Assembly: GCF_014873755.1 (NCBI RefSeq)
Contig: NZ_JADBEG010000001.1
Location: 436,501-500,500 of the forward strand
Length of the DNA: 64,000 bases
Reading direction: 5' to 3'
DNA from: Amycolatopsis lexingtonensis
Lineage (GTDB): Bacteria > Actinomycetota > Actinomycetes > Mycobacteriales > Pseudonocardiaceae
A model generated the notes under the pieces. The model had not been told where the DNA came from and searched no databases. It saw only the letters and a list, made by a program, of their open reading frames with translations. Both the position numbers and the translations under genes were made by a program. How positions within the stretch are numbered: position 1 is the first letter of the stretch; each line of letters opens with the position of its first letter. This document shows positions 52,126 through 61,922 of this stretch, piece after piece.

Positions 52126-53127
52126 ATGCGGTCTTCGCGCGCGATCACGGCGGTCGACTCGCACACCGAAGGCATGCCGACGCGGGTGGTGACCGGTGGT
52201 GTCGCCCCGATCCCCGGCGCCACGATGGCCGAGCGGCGGCGGTACTTCATGGCCGAGCTGGACCACATCCGGCAGTTCCTGATGCACGAGCCGCGCGGCC
52301 ACTCCGCGATGAGCGGCGCGATCCTGCAGCCGCCCTGCCGCGCCGACGCCGACTGGGGCGTGGTGTACATCGAGGTGTCGGGCTGCCTGCCGATGTGCGG
52401 CCACGGCACGATCGGCGTCGCGACGGTGCTGGTGGAGACCGGCATGGTCGAGGTGACCGAGCCGGTGACCGTGGTCCGCCTGGACACCCCGGCCGGGCTG
52501 GTGCACGCCGAGGTCTCCGTCCGCGACGGGCGCGCCGAACGGGTCAAGCTGCGCAACGTCCCGTCGTTCCTCGCCGAGCGCGACGCCGTGGTGTCCGTGC
52601 CGGGCTTCGGCGATGTCCGCTACGACCTCGCCTACGGCGGGAACTTCTACGCCATCCTCGAGCTGTCCCAAGTGGACATCCCGTTCGACCGGGCGGAGAA
52701 GGACCGGATCCTGGGTGCAGGCCTGGACATCATGGCCGCGATCAACGAGCAGCGGCCCCCGAAGCACCCCGAGGACCCGCTGATCGGCGGCTGCAAGCAC
52801 GTCCAGTTCCTCGCACCGGGCTCGGACGCGCGGGCGTCGCGCAACGCGATGGCCATCCACCCGGGCTGGTTCGACCGCTCGCCGTGCGGCACCGGCACGT
52901 CCGCCCGGATGGCGCAGCTGCACGCGCGCGGCGAGCTCCCGCTGCACACGCCGTTCGAGAACAGCTCGTTCATCGGCACGACGTTCACCGGCGAGCTGGT
53001 GGGGGAGACCGAGGTGGGCGGGGTGCCGGCGGTGATCCCGGAGTTCTCGGGCCGGGCGTGGATCACCGGCACGGCCACCTACCTGCTGGACCCGTCGGAC
53101 CCGTTCCCGGCGGGTTTCGTGCTCTGA
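52126..53127 (+). CDS. Proline racemase family 4-hydroxyproline epimerase
   Basis: A 333-aa racemase. Both catalytic cysteines are present, in LPMCGHGTIG and SPCGTGTSARM, which excludes the Cys/Thr-type hydroxyproline dehydratase. MCGHGT rather than MCGHNT favours hydroxyproline over proline. The enzyme would convert trans-4-hydroxy-L-proline to cis-4-hydroxy-D-proline, the first step of the pathway completed by the four genes before it. It follows the DHDPS-family gene directly. The last enzyme, ketoglutarate semialdehyde dehydrogenase, is not in the window. Confidence 0.88.
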   Translation: MRSSRAITAVDSHTEGMPTRVVTGGVAPIPGATMAERRRYFMAELDHIRQFLMHEPRGHSAMSGAILQPPCRADADWGVVYIEVSGCLPMCGHGTIGVATVLVETGMVEVTEPVTVVRLDTPAGLVHAEVSVRDGRAERVKLRNVPSFLAERDAVVSVPGFGDVRYDLAYGGNFYAILELSQVDIPFDRAEKDRILGAGLDIMAAINEQRPPKHPEDPLIGGCKHVQFLAPGSDARASRNAMAIHPGWFDRSPCGTGTSARMAQLHARGELPLHTPFENSSFIGTTFTGELVGETEVGGVPAVIPEFSGRAWITGTATYLLDPSDPFPAGFVL

Positions 53128-53286
53128 GTCCCAGGTCGATTCGACATCGGCGCACTGAATTACGAAGATAGTGTCGAAACAGCCACAGCGCCGCAAAGAA
53201 GCCCCAAGTTCGCATTTTCAAGGATGCCCGCACCGCCGAACCGGTCGAGGGTTGACGGTATATGCCGGACGCATGAAGGGCTTCTC

Positions 53287-54879
53287 ATGACAACGAACAG
53301 CTCGACCCACTCCGGTGAGCGGGCGGGCAGGCGGGAGTGGGTCGGCCTGGCCGTCCTCACCCTCCCGACCCTGCTGCTGGCGCTGGACATGAGCGTATTG
53401 CTGCTGGCGATTCCGCACGTGACCGCGGATTTGCATCCCAGCAGTTCACAAATGCTGTGGATCATCGACATCTACGGCTTCACCATCGCCGGCCTCCTCG
53501 TCACCATGGGGAATCTCGGCGACCGCATCGGGCACCGGAAGCTGCTGATGATCGGTGCGACGCTGTTCAGCGCCGCCTCGGCGGTGGCCGCGTTCTCGAC
53601 CAGCGCGACGATGCTGATCCTCGCGCGGGCGGCGCTGGGGATCGCCGGGTCCACTTTGGTCCCCACCGAAATGGCGTTGATCAGCAACATGTTCCGTGAT
53701 GCGAAGCAGCGCGGCACCGCGCTCAGCATCTGGACGAGCTGCTTCATGGTCGGCCTGGCGATCGGCCCGCTCGTCGGCGGCGTGATGCTGTCGGCGTTCT
53801 GGTGGGGCTCGGTGTTCCTGCTCGGCCTGCCGGTGATGGTGCTGCTGCTGATCGCCGCGCCGCTGCTGCTGCCGGAATCCGAACGCGGCCAGTCGGGCGG
53901 CAGGCTGGACCTGATCAGCGCCGCGCTGTCGCTGGCCGCGGTCCTGCCGGTCATCTACGGCCTCAAGGAACTGGCCCGCGGCGAGTCGGTGCTCGTGCCG
54001 ACCGTGGTCCTGGTGATCGGGCTGCTCTTCGGCACGGCGTTCGTCCGCCGTCAGCGCCGGCTCGCCGACCCGCTGCTGGACATCCGGCTGCTCGGCCGGC
54101 CCGCCTTCAGCGGCGCGCTCGGCATCCTGCTGCTCGGCGGGTCCACGATCAGCGGCATCCTGCTGCTGTTCAACCAGTACCTGCAGCTGGTGCTCGGCCT
54201 GACGCCGCTGAACTCCGGCCTGTGGCTGATCCCGTACACCGTCGCGATGATGGTCGGGTACATGGTGGCGCCGCCGCTGGCGCAGCGGTTCCGCCCGGCG
54301 TTCGTCATCGCCGTGGGGATGGCGATCTCCGCCGCCGGTTTCCTGCTGCTCACCCAGGTTCCGGTGACGAACGGGCTGCCGGTCACGGTGATCGGCACGG
54401 TCCTCGCGACCGGCGGGCTCTCCCCGATGGTGGTGCTCGGCATCAACCTGGTGATCGGCTCGGCCCCGCCGGAGAAGGCGGGCGCGGCCGGCGCGATCTC
54501 GCAGACCAGCAACGAACTCGGCATCGCGCTCGGGATCGCGCTGTTCGGCAGCATCGCCACGGCCGCCTACCGCGGGCAGATCGAGGTGCCGGCCGGGGTG
54601 CCGTCGGACGTCGCCACCGCGGCCAACGGCGGGATCGCCGAGGGCACGGCCGCCGCGCAGAGCCTGTCCGGCCAGGCCGGCAGCACGCTGCTCACGTCGG
54701 TTCGCGAGGCGTTCACGAGCGGGTTCGCCGTCGCGGCGCTGGTCTGCGCGATCCTCATCGCGCTGCTCGCGACGCTCGCGCTGGTCCTGTTCCGCAACGT
54801 CGGCATGGACGGCCAAGCGGCCGCGCCGGCTGACGCCGACATCACGCCGGAACCGGTGGAGGCCGACGAGGCCGCCTGA
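53287..54879 (+). CDS. MFS drug exporter, 14-helix EmrB/QacA type
   Basis: A 530-aa DHA2-type drug:H+ antiporter. Motif A (LGDRIGHRKLLMIGATLF), LALDMSVLLLAIPHVTADL and the motif C region GLAIGPLVGGVMLSAFWWG are clear, and about 14 hydrophobic helices can be counted. It closely resembles actinobacterial SmvA/QacA-type efflux pumps. The gene stands alone; 53128-53286 upstream holds no gene. It ends at a strong hairpin. Confidence 0.9.
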   Translation: MTTNSSTHSGERAGRREWVGLAVLTLPTLLLALDMSVLLLAIPHVTADLHPSSSQMLWIIDIYGFTIAGLLVTMGNLGDRIGHRKLLMIGATLFSAASAVAAFSTSATMLILARAALGIAGSTLVPTEMALISNMFRDAKQRGTALSIWTSCFMVGLAIGPLVGGVMLSAFWWGSVFLLGLPVMVLLLIAAPLLLPESERGQSGGRLDLISAALSLAAVLPVIYGLKELARGESVLVPTVVLVIGLLFGTAFVRRQRRLADPLLDIRLLGRPAFSGALGILLLGGSTISGILLLFNQYLQLVLGLTPLNSGLWLIPYTVAMMVGYMVAPPLAQRFRPAFVIAVGMAISAAGFLLLTQVPVTNGLPVTVIGTVLATGGLSPMVVLGINLVIGSAPPEKAGAAGAISQTSNELGIALGIALFGSIATAAYRGQIEVPAGVPSDVATAANGGIAEGTAAAQSLSGQAGSTLLTSVREAFTSGFAVAALVCAILIALLATLALVLFRNVGMDGQAAAPADADITPEPVEADEAA

Positions 54880-54884
54880 CCCGC

Positions 54885-54916
54885 GATCGCCGGGGGCGCT
54901 TCCGCCCCCGGCGATC
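54885..54916. terminator. Strong bidirectional hairpin terminator
   Basis: GATCGCCGGGGGCG (54885-54898) and CGCCCCCGGCGATC (54903-54916) make a perfect 14-bp stem with a CTTC loop, between the convergent exporter and darcynin-family genes. Confidence 0.85.
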
Positions 54917-54924
54917 CCGGCTTT

Positions 54925-55281
54925 CTAGAGGTCGACGGTGGCGAAGGTGTTCATGCCGTAGTTCTTCGCGTAGCCGTTCTCCACCCCGACCAGGATCTCG
55001 GTGATCTCGAAGTACCGGTCCCAGAACGGGGTTTCGCGCAGGGCCTCGATCACGAGCTGGTAGGACTGGTGGTCGGCGGCCTCCCACACCCAGACGTCGG
55101 TGACGCGCGCGGAGTAGAACTCGGTGTCGAAGAACCGCGACCGCACCCCCTTCGCTTTCTCCTTGACGACCGGCAGGATCTCGGTCTCGAACGCGTGCAC
55201 CCGCTGCTCCACCGACAGACCCAGCCACTCGGGCGTCGTCTTCACGAGCATGAACGCGGTGACTTCGGCTTCGAAGGACAT
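54925..55281 (-). CDS. Darcynin-family small protein
   Basis: A 118-aa protein with the pattern of the darcynin family ([58 protein letters not shown]). The fold is likely ferredoxin-like dimeric alpha/beta; the function is not established. It follows the epimerase gene by 11 bp, so the two probably form an operon. Confidence 0.75.
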   Translation of the reverse strand: MSFEAEVTAFMLVKTTPEWLGLSVEQRVHAFETEILPVVKEKAKGVRSRFFDTEFYSARVTDVWVWEAADHQSYQLVIEALRETPFWDRYFEITEILVGVENGYAKNYGMNTFATVDL

Positions 55282-55292
55282 GACTTCCCCTT

Positions 55293-56183
55293 TCAGGCGT
55301 ACGCGCCGGCTTCGATGTCCGCGATCAGGCCCGGTCCGGACGGCGTCCAGCCGAGCAGCTCGCGCGTGCGGGTGCTCGACGCCGTCATGTCGAGCGCGAA
55401 GAACCGGCCGACGAACCCGAAGTGGTCGGCGACGTTCTCGGGCGCCAGCGAGACCACCGGGACGTCGAGCGCGTGCCCGACCGCCTCGGCGATTTCGCGC
55501 GCTGTCACGGCTTCTTCCGCGACCGCGTGGAGCTTGGTCCCGGCCGGGGCGCTTTCGAGGCCGAGCCGGACGAGCCGGGCCGCGTCCGGGCGGGCGACCG
55601 CCGACCACGCCGTGGTGCCGTCGCCGGGGTAGGCCGACACGCCGTGCTTGCGCGCGGCAGCCGTGATCGCGGCGAGGAACCCGTGGTCGCCGGGGCCGTG
55701 CACCGACGGGGCGAAGCGGACGCTCAGCACCCGGACGCCCTTCTCCGCGTACTCGAGGGCGAGGTTCTCGGCCCCGCCGCGGTGCGAGCCCGGCCCGACC
55801 TCGGGGGAGACGTCGGCCTCCGTCGCGGGCCGTCCCTTCACCAGGCCGGAGAGCCCGGCGGCGAGGGCGAACGGCTGGTCGGTGCCCACGAGTGCTTCGG
55901 CGAGCGTCTCGACCGCGGCCCGCTCGGCGCGGTTGCTCTCCGCCGGGTTGCCCCAGTCGTGCTTGTTGGCGAGGTGGACGACGGCCTGGGCGTCGAGGGC
56001 GCCGTCGCGGAGCCCGGCGAGGTCGTCGAGGTCGCCGCGCCGGACCCGCGCCCCCTTCTTGCCGAGCGCGAGCGCGGCGGCGTCCGAGCGGGCGAGGCCG
56101 GTGACCTCGTGCCCGGCGCCGAGGAGCTCGTCGACGACGGCCGAGCCGATCCAGCCGGTCGCGCCGGTGACGAACACGTGCAT
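55293..56183 (-). CDS. NAD-dependent epimerase/dehydratase family (extended SDR) protein
   Basis: A 296-aa extended SDR. It has the glycine motif [17 protein letters not shown], then [11 protein letters not shown] and [16 protein letters not shown]. The pattern matches SDRs annotated as atypical NAD-dependent reductases in actinobacteria, in which the YxxxK tyrosine is hard to place; I do not see it here. Probably co-transcribed with the darcynin-family gene. Substrate unknown. Confidence 0.82.
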   Translation of the reverse strand: MHVFVTGATGWIGSAVVDELLGAGHEVTGLARSDAAALALGKKGARVRRGDLDDLAGLRDGALDAQAVVHLANKHDWGNPAESNRAERAAVETLAEALVGTDQPFALAAGLSGLVKGRPATEADVSPEVGPGSHRGGAENLALEYAEKGVRVLSVRFAPSVHGPGDHGFLAAITAAARKHGVSAYPGDGTTAWSAVARPDAARLVRLGLESAPAGTKLHAVAEEAVTAREIAEAVGHALDVPVVSLAPENVADHFGFVGRFFALDMTASSTRTRELLGWTPSGPGLIADIEAGAYA

Positions 56184-56275
56184 TCTGCTGCTCCTTCTTC
56201 GGAATCTCTGTCGAGATCGAAGTTAGGAGCCGCCGGGGTGCTCGTGCCACGCAACTTCGGCAAGCACTACTTGCG

Positions 56276-57847
56276 TCAGGCGCAACTTGCGGTGGTGCCG
56301 GTGCCGGTTCCGGTGCCCTGGTAGCCGAACTCCGTCGACTGGCCCGGCGCGAGAGCGCCGTTGAATGTGGCGTTCGTGAACCGGACCGTGCCGGTGTCGC
56401 CGCTGCGCCCGGCGTTCCACGCGGACGTGATCGCGGCGCCGGCGGGCAGGTTCGCGGTGACCGTCCAGCCGGTGATCGGGGTGGCGCCCGCGGTGACGCG
56501 GACCGTCGTGACGAACCCGCCGGTCCACTGGTTGACCGACACCGCGGCGGTGCAGGTGCCACCCGCCGGAGTCGTCGGGGTGGTCGGGGTCGTGGGCGTG
56601 GTCGGCGTGGTGGTGCCCGGGCCGTCGGCGAGCGTGGGCGTCGTCCAGTCGCGCCAGTCGGCGAGGTTCCCGGACTTCAGGCCCGAGACCCGGAACGTCC
56701 CTGCCGCGCTGCCGGTCTTGAGCAGGAACTTCTGGATGTTCTGCTGCAGCGGGGTGCGCCACTCGGGCCGGGACGCGCAGTGCGTGCCGTCCTGGACGTC
56801 GGACCAGTAGCTGATGTTGCCGCCGGCGCCGAGTGCTTTGTAGACCTCCGCGCCGGCGAGCGCCGCGACGCTGCCGGAGCGCGCGCCCAGCCAGTCGATG
56901 TGCGGGTTCTCCATGATGAACAGCCCGCGCGGCGCGACCATCGCGACCAGTTCGTGCGTGTCGACCGGCAGCGCGGCCGGATTGCCGGTGTAGGCGCTGA
57001 AGGCGTCGCCGAACCACGGCTGTTCCCCATAGGCGTTGCTCAGCGGCTGCGCCCCGCTTTCGCCGGGAATCCCGCGCAGGATCGGGACGCCCGCGGTCCC
57101 GGACTCGATCGGCATGGTCAGCGCGACGCGCTGGTCGAGGACGCCGGCCGCGAACGCGCCCTTCCCGTACCGCGAACACCCGGTGACGCCCAGCGCGTCG
57201 GGCTTGAGGACCTGGCCGCCGGACTGCTCGACGACGTCGATGATCCGGCTCACGCCCCACGCCCAGGCGGCCAGCAGCCCTGTGCTGCTCGAGGAGCCGT
57301 AGATGCTGTAGAAGGCGCCTTGCTTGTTGGTGCGCGGGGTGCCTTCCTTGCCGACGGCGAGGGGGTCGTAGGTGATGACCGCGGCCCCGGCGGCCTTGAT
57401 GGTGGCGGTGTCCGCGCCGAACCCGCCGACCACGACGACGGCGGGGAACGGCCCGGATCCGCCGGGCAATTCGACCCCGGCGGAAAAGGTGGCGCTGCGC
57501 CCGTTTTCGCTGACGTTCACGGTGATCCCGGTGGCGGAAACCGTCCCGGTGACACTCGATGGCTTGGCGGGTTTTTCGCCGTAGATCGACCGTTCCGCGA
57601 GCTTCTTGATCTCCGCGCGGCGGCACCGCCACTCGGACTTCGCGGTGATGCGCGTGCCGTCGATATTCTTGAACGGATCGGGAAGTTTCGCCGACGAGGG
57701 GAACGAGCCCGGCAGCGAGACCGGGCAGTCGGCGCCGTCGTCTTCGACCGCCGCGGCGGTCCCGGAAGCGAAGGTGACCATCCCGCCGACGGCGAGCACC
57801 GTCGCCGCCAGCAGGACGAGGGCAGGACGGATCCGCGAACCTCGCAC
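56276..57847 (-). CDS. Secreted CE15 glucuronoyl methylesterase with CBM2
   Basis: A 523-aa extracellular esterase that should split ester links between 4-O-methylglucuronoyl xylan and lignin. GTG start after GGAAGGGAG; signal peptide to about residue 33 ([20 protein letters not shown]). The CE15 hallmark GCSRYGKGA carries nucleophile S225; E248 (PIESGT) and H356 (DGTHCAS) complete the site. A Pro/Thr linker (about 415-435) leads to a CBM2 ([19 protein letters not shown]). Its own promoter and repeated GAAA-TTTC sites lie upstream, within the end of the encapsulin gene. Confidence 0.9.
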   Translation of the reverse strand: MRGSRIRPALVLLAATVLAVGGMVTFASGTAAAVEDDGADCPVSLPGSFPSSAKLPDPFKNIDGTRITAKSEWRCRRAEIKKLAERSIYGEKPAKPSSVTGTVSATGITVNVSENGRSATFSAGVELPGGSGPFPAVVVVGGFGADTATIKAAGAAVITYDPLAVGKEGTPRTNKQGAFYSIYGSSSSTGLLAAWAWGVSRIIDVVEQSGGQVLKPDALGVTGCSRYGKGAFAAGVLDQRVALTMPIESGTAGVPILRGIPGESGAQPLSNAYGEQPWFGDAFSAYTGNPAALPVDTHELVAMVAPRGLFIMENPHIDWLGARSGSVAALAGAEVYKALGAGGNISYWSDVQDGTHCASRPEWRTPLQQNIQKFLLKTGSAAGTFRVSGLKSGNLADWRDWTTPTLADGPGTTTPTTPTTPTTPTTPAGGTCTAAVSVNQWTGGFVTTVRVTAGATPITGWTVTANLPAGAAITSAWNAGRSGDTGTVRFTNATFNGALAPGQSTEFGYQGTGTGTGTTASCA

Positions 57848-57882
57848 CGGGGTTCTCCCTTCCGGGGGAAACGAATGGGAAA

Positions 57883-57957
57883 ACGGTAGAACCGGTTCGT
57901 TTCCGACGTCAAGGATTTCGAAACTTTTCGGAATGGTGCGGATTTCGAAAGTTTCAG
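57883..57957 (-). promoter_or_regulatory. CE15 promoter with two direct operator-like repeats
   Basis: On the minus strand TTGACG (57907-57912) and TACCGT (57883-57888) are 18 bp apart. GGATTTCGAAA occurs at 57913-57923 and 57940-57950 on the plus strand, 27 bp apart, each continuing into a GAAA-N1/2-TTTC palindrome. Such GAAANTTTC palindromes are, from memory, found upstream of Streptomyces xylanase genes. Confidence 0.6.
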
Positions 57958-59339
57958 CGCCCGACTTCCACGTCGTCGAGCACGCCGAGCGCGTCGGGGA
58001 CGAGCACGGCGGCGGAGTGGTAGGCGGAGACGAGGTAGGAGGTCACGGCACGGTCGCCGGTCCCCATCAGCCGCACGTTCAACCCGGGCTGGTGCTGGTC
58101 GGGGAGTTCCTTGGGCCGCAACCCGATCACGCCGGCGTCGTCTTCCCCGGTGCGCATCGCGAGGATCGACGTGGTTCCGGTGTCGGTGACGGGAATCTTG
58201 TCGCAGGGCAGGATCGGCACCCCGCGCCAGGCGTTCACCCGTTTCCCGTCCAGCACGGCGGTGTCCGGGTAGACCCGGTGGGCGGTGCAGGCCCGGCCGA
58301 ACGCGGCGATCGCCCGCGGATGGGCGAGGAAGAACTTGGTTTTCCGCCGCCGGCACAGCAGATCGTCCATGTCCAACGGTGTCGGTGGGCCGCTGCGGGT
58401 GGTGAGTCGGTGTTTGAGTCCGGCGTTGTGCAGGAGCCCGAAGTCGGTGTTGTTGATCAGGTCGTGTTCCTGGCGTTCCCGCAACGCTTCCACCGTCAGC
58501 CGAAGTTGTTGCTCGAGCTGGTTGTGCGGCTGGTTGTAGAGGTCGGTGACCCGGTTGTGGACATGCAGCACGGTCTGCGCGACCGCTAGCTCGTACTCCC
58601 TGGGTGCGGGGTCGTAGTCGACGTAGGTCCCGGCCAGCAGCGGTTCCCCGTCGTGCCCGGCGGTCAGGTCGATGCTGGCTTCGCCTTTGGTGTTCTGCGG
58701 CTTCCGCGGCCGGGTAGCTGCTTCGGCGACGTGGGTGCGCAACGATTCCAGCCGCCCGTTGAGCCGCGCATACACCGCTGCGGGCAACACCAGTGCGATG
58801 ACGCGGGTGGCGGCGCGGGCGGTGAAGTCCCAGGTGGCGTCGTCACGGGTGAGGAGGTCGGCGCCGAGGTGGTCGCCGTCGGTGGCGGTGGACAGGACGG
58901 CCTCGTCGCCGTAGGGGCCGGTGCGGTGACGGGTGACTTTCCCGTGCGCGATCAGCACCACCATGTCCAGCGGGCTGCCCTCGGTGAACAGGGTCGCGCC
59001 GGGGTCGTATTCGCGTTGCTCGAACGCCTCCGCCAGCGCCCCCAACGCGGCCTCGTCGCTGAAGTGGCGCAGGAGGGCGAGTTCGGTGAGTTCGGCGGGC
59101 ACGACGTGGACGCGGGTGCCGGTGGTGTAGAAGGAGAGTTTCCCGTCACCGAGGGTGTAGGTCAGGCGCCGGTTGACACGGTAACTCCCCGCGGGAACCT
59201 CGACCCACGGCAGCTGCGAGAGCAGCCAGCGGGGGGTGATGCTCCGCATCTGCGGGCGGGTTTTGGTGGTGGTGGCCAGGGTCCGCGCCGCGGCAACCCC
59301 GAGGGACAGCTGCACCGACGGTTCGTCGGTGAGGGTCAC
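57954..59339 (-). CDS. Family 2B encapsulin shell protein (cyclic-nucleotide-binding insert)
   Basis: A 461-aa HK97-fold shell protein of the family 2B encapsulins, formerly annotated as a Crp-like cyclic nucleotide-binding protein. The N-arm and start ([34 protein letters not shown]) and the C-terminal shell portion ([43 protein letters not shown]) are typical. Between them (about residues 95-220) is a cNMP-binding-like beta barrel ([20 protein letters not shown]). In S. coelicolor-type 2-MIB clusters it encloses the terpene cyclase. The GTG start is 2 bp after the preceding shell gene. Last gene of the operon. Confidence 0.9.
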   Translation of the reverse strand: MTLTDEPSVQLSLGVAAARTLATTTKTRPQMRSITPRWLLSQLPWVEVPAGSYRVNRRLTYTLGDGKLSFYTTGTRVHVVPAELTELALLRHFSDEAALGALAEAFEQREYDPGATLFTEGSPLDMVVLIAHGKVTRHRTGPYGDEAVLSTATDGDHLGADLLTRDDATWDFTARAATRVIALVLPAAVYARLNGRLESLRTHVAEAATRPRKPQNTKGEASIDLTAGHDGEPLLAGTYVDYDPAPREYELAVAQTVLHVHNRVTDLYNQPHNQLEQQLRLTVEALRERQEHDLINNTDFGLLHNAGLKHRLTTRSGPPTPLDMDDLLCRRRKTKFFLAHPRAIAAFGRACTAHRVYPDTAVLDGKRVNAWRGVPILPCDKIPVTDTGTTSILAMRTGEDDAGVIGLRPKELPDQHQPGLNVRLMGTGDRAVTSYLVSAYHSAAVLVPDALGVLDDVEVGR

Positions 59340-59341
59340 GG

Positions 59342-60746
59342 TCAGCTCTCCCGGCCGAGTTCGACGCTTTCCAGCACCGCCAGCGCGTCCGGGACCAGCA
59401 CCGCGGCGGAGTAGTAGGCCGAGACCAGGTAGGAGATGATGGCCTGCTCGCTGATGCCCATGAACCGCACGTTCAGCCCCGGCTGGTACTCATCCGGCAA
59501 CCCGGTCTGGTGCAGCCCGACCACACCCTGGGCCTGCTCCCCGGTGCGCATCAGCATGATCGAGCTGGTACGGGTGTCCGAGACCGGGATCTTGTTGCAG
59601 GGCAGGATCGGGACCCCGCGCCAGGCGGGGACCTGGTGCCCGCCCAGGTCGACGGAGGCGGGGTAGATGCCGGCTTTGGTGCATTCGCGGCCGAACGCGG
59701 CGATGGTGGCGGGGTGGGCGAGGAAGAACCCGGGGTCTTTCCAGACCAGGGTGAGCAGTTCGTCGAGGTCGTCGGGGGTGGGTGGGCCGGTGCGGGTGGG
59801 GATGCGCTGGGCGAAGTCGGCGTTGTGCAGCAGCCCGAAGTCGGTGTTGTTGACCAGCTCGTGCTCTTGGCGTTCGCGGAGGGCTTCGACGGTGAGGCGG
59901 AGTTGTTGTTCGATCTGGTTCATCGGCTGGTTGTAGAGGTCCGCGACGCGGGAGTGCACGCGCAGGACGGTTTGGGCGACGGAGAGTTCGTATTCGCGGG
60001 GTTGGGTGTCGTAGTCGACGAAGGTGCCGGGCAGGTGGGGTTCGCCGTCGTGGCCGGAGGCGAGGGAGATTTCGGCTTCGCCGTGGTCGTTGCTGGCCGC
60101 CGACCCCCGTGCCCGGTAGGCCTGCAGGTGGGCTTGCAGGGTTTCGGCGCGGGTGAGGACGTCGTCGAAGGCGGCGCGGGGGAGGGTGAGGACGGTGCAG
60201 GCGGTGACGGCTTTGGCGGTGAATTCCCAGATGCCGTCGGTGTGGGTGAGGGTGGTTTCGCCGAAGTGGTCGCCGTCGGCGAGGGTGCCCAGGACGGTGT
60301 GGTCGCCGTAGGCGCCGGTGCCGGTTTTGGTGATTTTGCCGTGGGCGATGAGGAAGACCTGGTCGGCGGGGGAGCCGAATTCGACGAGGGCGTCGCCGGG
60401 GTCGTAGTGCTGCTGGGTGAACCGGCCGGCGAGTTCGGTGAGGACGTCTTCGTTGTCGTAGCCGCGTAGGGGGGGCGAGTTCGCCGAGTTCGGGTGGGAT
60501 GACGCGGACTTGGGCGCCGGTGGTGGTGAAGGTGACGCGGCCGTCGCCGACGGAGTAGGAGAGGCGGCGGTTGACGCGGTAGGAGCCGGCGGCGACGTCG
60601 ACCCAGGGGAGGGCTTTGAGCAGCCAGCGGGTGGAGATGCCTTGCATCTGGGGGACGGACTTGGTTGTCGTCGCCAGTGTGCGGGCGGCGGCCCGGCCCA
60701 GGCTCAGGGGTGCCTGCTCGGATTCCACCGGGTCGGTGACAGTCAC
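59342..60746 (-). pseudogene. Family 2B encapsulin shell gene, first copy, frameshifted at a G7 run
   Basis: The N-terminus from GTG 60746 ([50 protein letters not shown]) is followed at 60469-60475 by seven G on the plus strand. Six would keep the frame and read [17 protein letters not shown], matching the tandem copy. Beyond that point the remaining 1.1 kb is intact in the other frame ([48 protein letters not shown]). The total of 1405 nt is one over a multiple of three. A real inactivation, a slippage-variable gene and a sequencing indel are all possible; codon use is otherwise healthy. Confidence 0.85.
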
Positions 60747-60788
60747 AACGAAAAACCACCCAATCGGTTCGAGGTTGTCAGGATTGGT

Positions 60789-61895
60789 TCAGGATTGGTA
60801 ACGGGGATTCGTGGCGTGCCAGGTGAAGCCGCCACCCATCCAGGAACGGACCCCCACGAGGAAGCGCTGCAGCTCCGGGGACGGCACGGCCAGCAGCTCG
60901 CGGTGGCCGTCCTCGAACTCGTGGACGATCTGGTTGTGCAGGGCGACGGTGGCCTCGACCGCCTCCTCGACCGGGCAGCCCCGGTCCGCGGCGATCTGCA
61001 GGACCATGTTGCAGACCGGTTTCTCGTCGGCGGCGTCCTTGGCCACCGAATGGAGGTCGTTGACCAGCACCGACGCCGTCCCGGCGCGCATCATCGCCTC
61101 GCGCACGCGCGGGTCGTAGTAGAACGGCGCCGCCAGCTCGTAGCCGCCGACGGCGTCGACGAGGGTCATCGACGTGTAGAAGCTGTCGTGCTGGCGCGCC
61201 GCCAGGTACTCCCACGCCGGTGGGTAGCGCCCGGTGTGGCGCCACGCCGCGTAGGCGTCCCAGCTGACGAACATCGCGAACGTCGAGTAGCAGACCCGCT
61301 GCACCAGCACCGGCGAACCGTGCCGGCCCAGGTGGTCGATCGCCGAGTTCAGCCCGACGAGGATCGGGTCCGCGCGCAGCGCTTCCTCCAGCGGCGCCGT
61401 GAATTCCCCGGCCGGCGCGACCGGGTCCATCGCCGCCATCACGAGCGCCAGCCGCGGGGGCAGTTCGGTGGGCGACGCACCCAGTTCGCTGTCGTCGGCG
61501 TAGTAGTCGTCCGCCGCCCACCAGACCGCGTTCAGCTGCGCCGCGACGAGCAGCCGGTCCGGGTCGTCGCAGTCGCTGTGCGCGAGCATCACCAGCCTGC
61601 CGAACCCCGCGCCGGCGATCTGCTCCAGGCCTTTGCCGGTGAACCCGCAGTCGTCGGCCCACGCGACCAGCCGCCGGTCGACCTCCGCCGCGAGCGCGTC
61701 GTCGACGCGGCCCACCACTGGGCAGTACAGCGGGGACGCGCTGCCGTCACCCCACGGCAGGTACGCGTACGCCGGGTCCTGCCCGGGCGCCGGCGCGAAC
61801 TGCGTCGCGATCCGCGCCGCCGACGTCCCGAGGCCGAACGGTCCGGTCAGCAGCCCGCCGGCGTCGCCGGTAGTCCACTGTGGACACACGGTCAT
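60789..61895 (-). CDS. 2-methylisoborneol synthase-type terpene cyclase (encapsulin cargo)
   Basis: A 368-aa class I terpene cyclase that should cyclise 2-methylgeranyl diphosphate to 2-MIB. The Mg2+-binding motifs are ADDYYADDSE and VNDLHSVAKDAADE (NSE/NDxxSxxK). The C-terminus GFTWHATNPRY matches the family. ATG 61895 follows AAGGAG. The region before the cyclase core is about 60 residues, shorter than the long disordered N-terminus I recall for the S. coelicolor enzyme, where encapsulin targeting lies. The operon (methyltransferase, cyclase, two shells) supports the assignment. Confidence 0.87.
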   Translation of the reverse strand: MTVCPQWTTGDAGGLLTGPFGLGTSAARIATQFAPAPGQDPAYAYLPWGDGSASPLYCPVVGRVDDALAAEVDRRLVAWADDCGFTGKGLEQIAGAGFGRLVMLAHSDCDDPDRLLVAAQLNAVWWAADDYYADDSELGASPTELPPRLALVMAAMDPVAPAGEFTAPLEEALRADPILVGLNSAIDHLGRHGSPVLVQRVCYSTFAMFVSWDAYAAWRHTGRYPPAWEYLAARQHDSFYTSMTLVDAVGGYELAAPFYYDPRVREAMMRAGTASVLVNDLHSVAKDAADEKPVCNMVLQIAADRGCPVEEAVEATVALHNQIVHEFEDGHRELLAVPSPELQRFLVGVRSWMGGGFTWHATNPRYQS

Positions 61896-61922
61896 GGTGG
61901 TCTCCTTGGGCACCGGCCCGGC

